41,018 nt of DNA from a bacterium. GTDB lineage: Bacteria; Elusimicrobiota; Elusimicrobia; UBA1565; UBA9628. The stretch is from contig JAJXTZ010000003.1 of the NCBI GenBank assembly GCA_021783355.1, forward strand, positions 1-41,018, in the 5' to 3' direction. The translations under genes were made by a program, and so were the position numbers. Below, piece after piece: positions 9,679-17,015 of this stretch. Within the stretch, counting starts at the first letter, position 1. Every line of letters begins with the position of its first letter. The notes beneath the pieces were generated by a model, which was not told where the DNA came from, made no database searches, and was given only the letters and a program-made list of their open reading frames with translations.

Positions 9679-11073
9679 TCAGCGCGCCGATTTGGCCAGG
9701 GACTTCTTCTTCGCCGCCGGCTTGGGGGCCGCCGCCGTCACCGGAGTCCCCTTCTCGGCGTCGTAGTAATCCAGGCCGGAGTGGTCCAGGACTTCCTCCC
9801 CCATGAGGATGCGCAGGGTGTTCTTGAGCTTCATCTGCTGGATGAACAGGTCGTGCTCGGGCAGCAGGTCCTCGCGGCATTGCGGGGACTTGAAGAAGAA
9901 GGACAGCCACTCCTGGATCCCCTTGAGCCCCGCGCGCTTGGCCAGGTCCAGGAAGAGGACCAGGTCCATCGCGATGGGCGCCGCCAGGATGGAGTCCCGG
10001 CAGAGGAAGTTGATCTTGATCTGCATCGGCATGTCCATCCAGCCGCGGATGTCGATGTTGTCCCAGCCTTCCTTGGCGTCGCCGCGGGGCGGGTAATAGT
10101 CGATGCGGACCTTGTGGTGGAACTTGCCGTAGAGGTCCGGGTAGCGGCCGGGCTCCAGGATGGTGTCGAGCACCGACATCTTGCTCTTCTCCTTGGTCTT
10201 GAAGGAGCCCGGGTCGTCGAGGACCTCGCCATCCCGGTTGCCCAGGATGTTGGTCGAGTACCAGCCGGTCAGCCCCAGCATGCGGGCCTTCAGCATCGGC
10301 GCGATCGTGGTCTTCATCAGGGTCTGGCCGGTCTTGAAGTCCTTGCCGCAGATGGGGGAGCCGGTCTGCTCGGCCAGTTCCACCAGGGCCGGCACGTCGG
10401 CCGACAGGTTCGGCGCCCCGTTGCCGTACGCGATGCCCGACTTGATGGCCGCGTACGCGTAGATCATCGACGGCGGGATCGCGGGGTCGGAGTCCTTGAG
10501 GCCGCGCTCGAGGGCCTCGACATCCTCATGGCAGGCCGCGTGCTCGGGCAGGATCTCGGTGGACCCGCACCACAGCATCACGACGCGGTCGCAGCCGTTC
10601 TTCTTCTTGAACGACTCGATGTCGGCGATCACCTGCTGCGCGAGGTCCCACTTGGACTTGCCCGTCTTCGCGTGCGTGGCCTTCAGGTTCTTCAGGTACG
10701 CGGGGTCGAACACGGCCTTCATCGGCTTGACGGCTTCCAGCTCCTTGCGGACCGGAGCCAGACGGTGCTCGTCGAGGACGCCGGCCTTGAGCGCGGCCGT
10801 CCACATGTCGTCGGGGAACAGGTCCCAGCCGCCGAAGACCAAGGAGTCGATCGAGGCCAGCGGCACGAAATCCTTGATCAGCGGCGAGCGGTTCTCGTAG
10901 CGCTTGCCGAGACGGATGGTCTGCAGCTGGGTGACGGAGCCCACGGGCTTGCCGAGACCCTTCTTGACGAGCTCCACGCCCGCGATGAAAGTGCTGGAGA
11001 CCGCCCCCATGCCCGGGAGCAGGACGCCGAGCTTTCCTTTAGCGGGCGGGATGCGGTTGTCGTGCTTGTTCAT
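9679..11073 (-). CDS. myo-Inositol-1(3)-phosphate synthase family protein
   Basis: 464 aa; KLGVLLPGMGAVSSTFIAGVELV, ICGKDFKTGQTLMKTTIAPMLKARMLGLTGWYSTNILGNRDGEVL...SFKTKEKSK match the MIPS family core. SD-like AGGAG upstream of ATG 11073. Lys/Ala-rich tail (PKPAAKKKSLAKSAR). Confidence 0.88.
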   Translation of the reverse strand: MNKHDNRIPPAKGKLGVLLPGMGAVSSTFIAGVELVKKGLGKPVGSVTQLQTIRLGKRYENRSPLIKDFVPLASIDSLVFGGWDLFPDDMWTAALKAGVLDEHRLAPVRKELEAVKPMKAVFDPAYLKNLKATHAKTGKSKWDLAQQVIADIESFKKKNGCDRVVMLWCGSTEILPEHAACHEDVEALERGLKDSDPAIPPSMIYAYAAIKSGIAYGNGAPNLSADVPALVELAEQTGSPICGKDFKTGQTLMKTTIAPMLKARMLGLTGWYSTNILGNRDGEVLDDPGSFKTKEKSKMSVLDTILEPGRYPDLYGKFHHKVRIDYYPPRGDAKEGWDNIDIRGWMDMPMQIKINFLCRDSILAAPIAMDLVLFLDLAKRAGLKGIQEWLSFFFKSPQCREDLLPEHDLFIQQMKLKNTLRILMGEEVLDHSGLDYYDAEKGTPVTAAAPKPAAKKKSLAKSAR

Positions 11074-12235
11074 GTTCGTTGACTCTCCTGAGGTACAGCA
11101 TGATCCCGAAATAGAGCAGCCCGCCGATCGCCGCGGCCCACAGGAACTCGTAGACGCAGTCCACGAAGGCGAGGAAAACCAGAAGATAGATGAAGTCGCG
11201 CTGGGCGAGCATGTTCTCGAGGCGGGCCAGCCGGGTCTCGAAGCCGCCGAGCGCGGGCTCCTCGGTGACGCCGGCCTCCGAGCGCGCGCCCGCGGCGCGG
11301 AGGGCCAGGCGGTGGCTCCAGGCGGTCCAGGCGGAGACGAAGACGCCGAGGTCGGCCACGGCGGCCAGCGCCAGCGTGTGCGGGCCGTTGCGGCCGAGCC
11401 AGAAGCCGACGCCCAGGCAGGTGAAGAGCGCGAGGTGGACGACGTTGTCGCCCCAGAAGTCGAGGTCGCTGCCCAGCGGGCTCTCTTGGAAGCGAACGCG
11501 GGCCAGCTCCCCGTCGCAGCCGTCCAGCACGGAGTGCAGCCAGACCAGCAGGGCGCCCGGCACGTACCACGCGCGCGACGGGCCCAGGAACAGGGCGGCC
11601 CCGATCAGGCCGAGCAGGGTGCTGAAGACCGTCATCGCGTTGGGGGTCACGCCGGTGTCGAGGAGGAGGCGCGAGACGGACAGCGAGATGTGACGGTCGA
11701 AGTTGCGGGCCATGAAGCCGTCCTGGCTCTTGGGGCCGGTGGCCATCAGCCAATCCACCGTCTCCTCCCCGCCGACCGGAGCCTCCAGGCGCCGGTAGGT
11801 CCCGGGGGCCAGGACCTGCTTGGACCGGGTCGTGCTCTCGTCGCGGGAGACGACCGCCTGGATCACGCCGAGGCCCGCGTCGTCCTCGTAGGAGACCGAC
11901 TGGCCGAAGGACTGGCGCGCGACGTGGGCGAGGGCGTCCACGCGCACGAAATGGTCGCCGGAGAGTCCCAGGTAGGGCGGCTCGCAGGCGACGAGCGCGT
12001 CGCCGTCCCGGGACACCCAATGCACCGTCAGGCCGGGCGGCACGCGCAGGCCGGCGCGCAGGGCGGGGTCGGGCTCGTGGGTGCCGACCCAGACGCTCGT
12101 GATCCCGGCGCGCGCGGCGGTGAAGAGCTGGCGCTCGAGCACGCCGAGGCCGCCCGCCTTCAGCCACATCAGGGACGGGTGGGGGACCCAGAGGATCGCG
12201 CGCGGGATGCGCGCCGGGGCCGCGGCCTCAGGCAT
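11039..12235 (-). CDS. CDP-alcohol phosphatidyltransferase with nucleotidyltransferase-like (IPCT-like) N-terminal domain
   Basis: 398 aa; CDP-OH-P signature DGCDGELARVRFQESPLGSDLDFWGDN (DGx2ARx8Gx3Dx3D) followed by TM segments; layout KSQDGFMARNFDRHISLSVSRLLLDTGVTPN resembles bifunctional IPCT/DIPP synthases. Confidence 0.85.
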   Translation of the reverse strand: MPEAAAPARIPRAILWVPHPSLMWLKAGGLGVLERQLFTAARAGITSVWVGTHEPDPALRAGLRVPPGLTVHWVSRDGDALVACEPPYLGLSGDHFVRVDALAHVARQSFGQSVSYEDDAGLGVIQAVVSRDESTTRSKQVLAPGTYRRLEAPVGGEETVDWLMATGPKSQDGFMARNFDRHISLSVSRLLLDTGVTPNAMTVFSTLLGLIGAALFLGPSRAWYVPGALLVWLHSVLDGCDGELARVRFQESPLGSDLDFWGDNVVHLALFTCLGVGFWLGRNGPHTLALAAVADLGVFVSAWTAWSHRLALRAAGARSEAGVTEEPALGGFETRLARLENMLAQRDFIYLLVFLAFVDCVYEFLWAAAIGGLLYFGIMLYLRRVNEHEQARQPHPAR

Positions 12236-13214
12236 GGGCCGCCTCCCGCGCGCCGTAGGCCGCGCGGATCGTCTCCAGGCAGAAGCCGGCCTCGTCGAGA
12301 TTGGCGCCGCGGTCCGCGCCGGCGCACTCGGCCGCGAAGGCGGGCCACATCGCCGCCAGCCAGTCGGGGTGGGCGGACCCTCCCGAGAGCCTCTCCGGGA
12401 AGCGGACCGTCTCCTCGTGCCCGCCGGAGCGCAGGATCAGCTCGTCGTCGCGCAATTCGGCGGCTCCCTTCTCGCCGACGACCAGCGCGGAGTTCGAGCG
12501 TTCGGCGGCCTTCCAGGTGAGGAAGATCGTGCCGCTCGCGCCGGGCGCTTCGAGCAGGACCGTCGCGGTCTCGTCGACGGAGTCCGCGGGGGTCAGGACG
12601 GCCGAGGACAGGCGGGCCCCGGCCCCCAGCAGGCGCCGCATCAAATACAGATTGTGCCAGCCGTGGTCCACCAGGATGCCGCCCCCGGCCACCGCCGGGT
12701 CCTTGCGCCAGTCCCCGGGCAGCGCCGAGACCGACGGCCGCGTGCGCAGGACGCGGATCTCGGCGTGGCGCACCGCGCCGAGGGCGCCGGAGGCCGCGGT
12801 CTTGAGCAGGAGCGACCACTGCGGAGAATGGGCCCAGTTGTTGACCGAGTAGGCGCAGACGCCGCGCTTGGCGGCCTCGGCGCGGATGGCGGCGTACGCC
12901 TCCGGGTCCAGAGTCAGCGGCTTCTCGCAGAGGACGTGCAGCCGCGCCTTGAGCCCGTCCAGCACGGCGCCGGCGTGGAACGACGGCGGGGTGGCGACGA
13001 TCAGGGCTTCCAGGCCCTTCTCCTTGGACAGGAGGTCCTTGTGGCCGGCGTGGACGCGGACTCCGGGCAGGAGCTTGGCCGCCGCCTGGCGGCGCGATTC
13101 CGTCGCCTCGGCGACCGCGACGATCTCGACCCCGAGCCCGCGCAGGGCGGGCAGATGGGCGTGCTCGGCGATCGCTCCGAAACCGACGAGGCCGACGCGG
13201 CGGGGACCGCTCAG
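12228..13214 (-). CDS. Gfo/Idh/MocA family dehydrogenase (probable CTG start)
   Basis: Frame extends upstream of the annotated GTG (12965): SGPRRVGLVGFGAIAEHAHLPALRGLGVEIVAVAEA... (Rossmann), then HVLCEKPLTLDPEAYAAI. The only plausible start before the Rossmann fold is CTG at 13214, overlapping the upstream TGA. Confidence 0.8.
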   Translation of the reverse strand: MSGPRRVGLVGFGAIAEHAHLPALRGLGVEIVAVAEATESRRQAAAKLLPGVRVHAGHKDLLSKEKGLEALIVATPPSFHAGAVLDGLKARLHVLCEKPLTLDPEAYAAIRAEAAKRGVCAYSVNNWAHSPQWSLLLKTAASGALGAVRHAEIRVLRTRPSVSALPGDWRKDPAVAGGGILVDHGWHNLYLMRRLLGAGARLSSAVLTPADSVDETATVLLEAPGASGTIFLTWKAAERSNSALVVGEKGAAELRDDELILRSGGHEETVRFPERLSGGSAHPDWLAAMWPAFAAECAGADRGANLDEAGFCLETIRAAYGAREAAHA

Positions 13215-14554
13215 AGGCCGCGCCTCCGGCTCACGGCGTCGAGGGACTCGTCGAGAAGGGCCAGGCCCTTCAGGGCGTCCGTCTCGGAGATCACCAGCGG
13301 GGGGTTGATGCGCAGCGACGGGTTGTAGGCCATCGTGAGGACGCCGCGCTTGAGGCCCTCCTCGAAGATCTCGCGGCAGACCGCCTTGTCGAGCGGCTTG
13401 CCGTCCTTCGGGTTCACCAGGTCCACGCCGATCATCAGGCCTCGGCCGCGGACCGAGCCGATCGCCGGGCGCTTCGCCTTCATCTCGGTCAGGCGCTTGA
13501 GCATCGCGGCGCCGACCTTGGCGGCGTTGTCGACGAGCTTGTCGCGCAGGATCACCTGCAGCGTCGCGTCGCAGGCGGCGGAGGCCAGCGGGTTGCCGCC
13601 GTAGCTCGACGAGGAGCCCGAGGGGTTCGCCCAGGGCTTGGCGGAGGCGAGCTCGGTCGAGGCGACGACGCCGGAGACGGGGAAGCCCCCGCCGAAGCCC
13701 TTGCCGATCGTCATCATGTCGGGGATCACTCCCTCGTGGTCGCAGCCGAACATCTTCCCGGTGCGGCCGAAGCCGGTGATCATCTCGTCGGAGACGAACA
13801 CGGCGCCGATCTCCTTGGCGAGCTCACGCACGCCCTTGAAGAAGCCGGCCGGCGGGATCACGTTGCCGTTGGTGCCTTGGACCGGCTCCATGATGACCGC
13901 GGCGACCTGTCCGGTGGTCTCGCGCTTGATCTTCTCGCGCAGGAACTCCAGGCAGTGCGCGCCGCAGTCGTGCTCGCCCTTGGTCCCCAGCGGGCACTTG
14001 CGCGCGTCGGGGTACGGGGACAGGTGCAGGCCCGGCATCATCGCGCCGTAGTTGTTCTTGAAGCCGTCGTTCAGGAGGCCCATGACGCCCATCGTCTTGC
14101 CGTGGAAGCCGCCCCAGAACCCGATCACCTCGTACTTGCCGGTCTTGGACTTGGCCAGGCGCAGAGCGGCCTCGACGGCCTCGGCGCCGGAGCTGTAGAG
14201 CTGGCAGCGGTCGAGCCCCTTCGGGGTCACCGAGGCCAAGGTCTTCAGGAAGTTCAGGCGGTGCGCCGAGGTGAAGGAGCCCACCGCGGTCTTGGCGGCC
14301 TGCTCGGCGACGGCCTTGGCCCAGTCCGGGTGGCCGTAGCCCAGCGACGCCACGCCGATGCCGGCGACGAGGTCCAGGTAGGTCTTGCCGTCCAGGTCGC
14401 GGATCGTCGCGCCGGAGCCGGACTCGACGGCGATCTGCGCGTAGAGCGCGATCGTCTGCAGACCGGGGGCGATATACCCCTGCTCCTCGTCGAACAGGGC
14501 CTTCGATTTGGGTCCGGCGGAATAAGGCGTCTCGGCGAGAGTCTGCGGGGTCAT
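13211..14554 (-). CDS. Class III (fold type I, PLP) aminotransferase
   Basis: 448 aa; DLDGKTYLDLVAGIGVASLGYGHP, SSGAEAVEAALRLAK, VSDEMITGFGRTGKMFG and PLP-Lys region MMTIGKGFGGGFPVSG. Confidence 0.92.
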   Translation of the reverse strand: MTPQTLAETPYSAGPKSKALFDEEQGYIAPGLQTIALYAQIAVESGSGATIRDLDGKTYLDLVAGIGVASLGYGHPDWAKAVAEQAAKTAVGSFTSAHRLNFLKTLASVTPKGLDRCQLYSSGAEAVEAALRLAKSKTGKYEVIGFWGGFHGKTMGVMGLLNDGFKNNYGAMMPGLHLSPYPDARKCPLGTKGEHDCGAHCLEFLREKIKRETTGQVAAVIMEPVQGTNGNVIPPAGFFKGVRELAKEIGAVFVSDEMITGFGRTGKMFGCDHEGVIPDMMTIGKGFGGGFPVSGVVASTELASAKPWANPSGSSSSYGGNPLASAACDATLQVILRDKLVDNAAKVGAAMLKRLTEMKAKRPAIGSVRGRGLMIGVDLVNPKDGKPLDKAVCREIFEEGLKRGVLTMAYNPSLRINPPLVISETDALKGLALLDESLDAVSRRRGL

Positions 14555-14556
14555 GG

Positions 14557-15399
14557 TCAGGCCTTCCTTGCGGCCGCCTGGCGCAGGCGGGCGCGCAGGC
14601 GGCGGGCGATCTGGACCGAGGCCTCGGCGCGCACGCGCGCGAAGCTCGGCCACGAGTTGATGTCGATGATATAAATCTTTCCATCGGGAGCGACGATCGC
14701 GTCGCCGCCGTAGACCTCCAGGCGGACGCACGAAGCGGCGAGCTCCGCCTGCGAGGCCAGGTCCTCCACCTCGAACGGCAGGCGGCGGGCGACGGAGGGG
14801 TCGTGATAGAACCAGGTGAACCACTGGCCCGGGCCGACGCCGTAGAACTTGATCAGGTCGCCGTCGATGTGGCGCTGAACGGCCATGTCCTTGATCTCGC
14901 GGCTCTCGAACTCGCGGCGGATCTCCCGCGCCTCGTCCCAGTCGGGCGCGAAGACGACGTCGTGAGTGCAGGTGTTGTGCACGTCGCCGCGCTTGAGCCA
15001 CCAGCCGCCCTCGGCGTCGAAGGCCGGGGGGCGGGCGTTGGCGTCGGCGGAGGTGCGCCGCACCTCGGTCGCGGGGTAGGACAGGCCGGGGGTCGCGGCG
15101 AAGGACTCCAGCATCCGGGTGCGGTAGCAGCCCAGGACCGAGTCCGCCGGGTTGACGAAGACGGCCCCGGTCTTGGGCTCCAGGGTCTTGAGCCGCATCA
15201 GGCGGGGGTAGGTCTCGCACATCGGCACGATGATGTCGAATCCGGCCAGGTCGGCCCCGTCGAACGCCTCCGGGGTCATCAGGACCGTCTCGGTCTTCAG
15301 GATCGAGAGCTGGTCCATCACGGCCTTGAGGATCAGGGCGTCGTCCGTCTCGCGGTTGGGCGAGTTCTGGACCTCACGGAAGATTCCGAGCGCTTTCAT
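14557..15399 (-). CDS. ATP-grasp fold protein, possibly inositol-phosphate-kinase (ITPK)-like
   Basis: 281 aa; WWLKRGD (candidate ATP-binding Lys), AVQRHIDGDLIKFYGVG and C-terminal DAIVAPDGKIYIIDINSWPSF typical of ATP-grasp metal/nucleotide-binding strands. Confidence 0.7.
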   Translation of the reverse strand: MKALGIFREVQNSPNRETDDALILKAVMDQLSILKTETVLMTPEAFDGADLAGFDIIVPMCETYPRLMRLKTLEPKTGAVFVNPADSVLGCYRTRMLESFAATPGLSYPATEVRRTSADANARPPAFDAEGGWWLKRGDVHNTCTHDVVFAPDWDEAREIRREFESREIKDMAVQRHIDGDLIKFYGVGPGQWFTWFYHDPSVARRLPFEVEDLASQAELAASCVRLEVYGGDAIVAPDGKIYIIDINSWPSFARVRAEASVQIARRLRARLRQAAARKA

Positions 15400-16106
15400 C
15401 GTGTCTTCTCCGTCGCCAGGTAGGCGTCCGCGGCCGCCACGTCCTCCGGGCGGTCCACGTCCAGCGTCTTGGACAACGCGACTCCGGCCACGCGCGTCCC
15501 CGAGGAGACGAGCGCGCGCCAGAAGTCGCGCAGCCGGCCGTGCGCCGCGGCCTCGGGGAGGCGCGCGGCGGCGGCGCGGGTCAGGTAGTAGAGCCCGCCG
15601 GTCACGCGGCGGCGGGTGCGGGCGTCGTCGCCCACGGCGGTCACCAATCCGGCCTCGTCGAGGTCCGCCCAGAGGGGCTTCTCGTCGTCGACGTGGTCCG
15701 TCAGGGCCAGGCCGGCCTCGGCGCGCGCGGCGCGGCACTCGTCCCAGAAGCGCCGGACGTCGGTGGCGGGCAGCAGAGCGTCCGCGGTGCTGACCATGAA
15801 ATCGTCGCCGCGCTCGGCCAGGCGCCGCGAGACCAGGCGGAAGCTCTCGAACGACGAGGCGGTGTCGGCGCTGACGAAGTCGAAGGCGAGGTCCGGGAAG
15901 GCGGCCGCCAGGCTGGGCGGGATCGCCCCGCCGTGTCCGTTGGTCAGGACGGTGAGCTCGCGCGCGCCCGCCGCGGCCAGGCCCGACGCGACCCAGTGGA
16001 TCAGCGGCCGCCCGGCGACCGGGACCAGGGGCTTGGGGAGGCCCGGATGGCTCGCGGCGAGGCGCGAGCCCCGGCCCGCGGCGATGACGCCGGCGCGCAG
16101 GCTCAT
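15396..16106 (-). CDS. NTP-sugar/polyol nucleotidyltransferase
   Basis: 237 aa; AGVIAAGRGSRLAASHPGLPKPLVPVAGRPLIHW, the intact GxGxR...KPL signature of NTP_transferase enzymes. Confidence 0.88.
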   Translation of the reverse strand: MSLRAGVIAAGRGSRLAASHPGLPKPLVPVAGRPLIHWVASGLAAAGARELTVLTNGHGGAIPPSLAAAFPDLAFDFVSADTASSFESFRLVSRRLAERGDDFMVSTADALLPATDVRRFWDECRAARAEAGLALTDHVDDEKPLWADLDEAGLVTAVGDDARTRRRVTGGLYYLTRAAAARLPEAAAHGRLRDFWRALVSSGTRVAGVALSKTLDVDRPEDVAAADAYLATEKTR

Positions 16107-16768
16107 GAGAGGAGGGCCTCCAACTCGACGACGGAACGCACGGTCCAGTCCTGGCCTGCCGCGGGAGGCTCGGGATCGATGCTGACCAGGGCCGTTTTCA
16201 TGCCCGCCGCGACGGCGCCCCTCATGTCGCGCTTGACCGAGTCGCCAACCATCATGCACTCGGCGGGAGCGGCGTCCAAGGCGCGGGAGGCGTGGAGGAA
16301 TATCCCCGGCTCGGGCTTGACGACCCCGAGGACCCCGGAATCGGCCACCACGGAGAAAAGGTCGCGCAGGCCTTCGGCGCGAAGGATCCCGTCGAGGTTC
16401 CCGTAGAAATTCGACACGACCCCGAGCCGGTAGCGCGCCGTCAGGCGCTCGAGCACCGGGCGCAGGCGGCGGAACTGCCCGCGGCTGTCCGCGGCGAAGC
16501 GTCCGGCGATCGCGCCGGCCAGGGGCGCGCGCTGCGGCGCCAGCGCGGCCAGGACATCGCCGACCTGGAGGCGCAAGGTCTCTTCCAGGTCCAATCCGGC
16601 CAACGCGTGACGGGCGGGGAGGGCGTCGTCGGAATCGTAAAAGGCGCGGTCGAAGCGGTCGCGGGGGAGGTCCACGCCGTTCTCTTTATAGATCGGGTAG
16701 AAGCGTTCCAACCATGTGGACCCGTCGGCGTCCAGCGTCCCGCCGTAATCGAAGAGGACCGCCTTCAT
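16103..16768 (-). CDS. HAD-superfamily hydrolase
   Basis: 221 aa; MKAVLFDYGGTLDADG, GVVSNFYGNLDGIL, KPEPGIFLHASRALDAAPAECMMVGDSVKRDMRGA (HAD motifs I-IV). Confidence 0.92.
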   Translation of the reverse strand: MKAVLFDYGGTLDADGSTWLERFYPIYKENGVDLPRDRFDRAFYDSDDALPARHALAGLDLEETLRLQVGDVLAALAPQRAPLAGAIAGRFAADSRGQFRRLRPVLERLTARYRLGVVSNFYGNLDGILRAEGLRDLFSVVADSGVLGVVKPEPGIFLHASRALDAAPAECMMVGDSVKRDMRGAVAAGMKTALVSIDPEPPAAGQDWTVRSVVELEALLS

Positions 16769-16774
16769 CCAAAA

Positions 16775-16783
16775 ATTGTATCA
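16775..16783 (-). promoter_or_regulatory. Extended -10 promoter of the inositol cluster (leaderless)
   Basis: Minus strand TGATACAAT, 6 nt (TTTTGG), then ATG of the HAD gene. Confidence 0.55.
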
Positions 16784-16833
16784 CATCCTCGTCGGCGGGA
16801 GGACTCTGGTCTCGCCGGCGGGGAAGGGCAGGC

Positions 16834-16862
16834 TTGACAGGGCGGGGCGGGACTGTTATCAA
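16834..16862 (+). promoter_or_regulatory. Sigma70-type promoter P1 upstream of the pil operon
   Basis: TTGACA (16834-16839), 17-nt spacer, TATCAA (16857-16862). Confidence 0.6.
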
Positions 16863-16915
16863 CAGGGCACGCGCAGGCCGGACGACGCGTTTCCCGCATG
16901 TTCACACGCGAGGTC

Positions 16916-16944
16916 TTGACAGTGCCGGGCAAACCTGTTATAAA
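16916..16944 (+). promoter_or_regulatory. Sigma70-type promoter P2 upstream of the pil operon
   Basis: TTGACA (16916-16921), 17-nt spacer, TATAAA (16939-16944). Confidence 0.75.
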
Positions 16945-16964
16945 TCACTGCTTTACAAAAACAC

Positions 16965-17014
16965 GCGCCGAGTCCGACCCGCCGGGAAAAACGGCGGGGC
17001 GGCGGCGCTTTTTT
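16965..17014 (+). promoter_or_regulatory. Terminator-like leader hairpin (candidate attenuator) directly before pilM
   Basis: Outer stem GCGCCG (16965-16970)/CGGCGC (17003-17008), inner stem CCCGCCG (16978-16984)/CGGCGGG (16992-16998), then T6 (17009-17014); ATG at 17016. Confidence 0.5.
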
Positions 17015-17015
17015 A

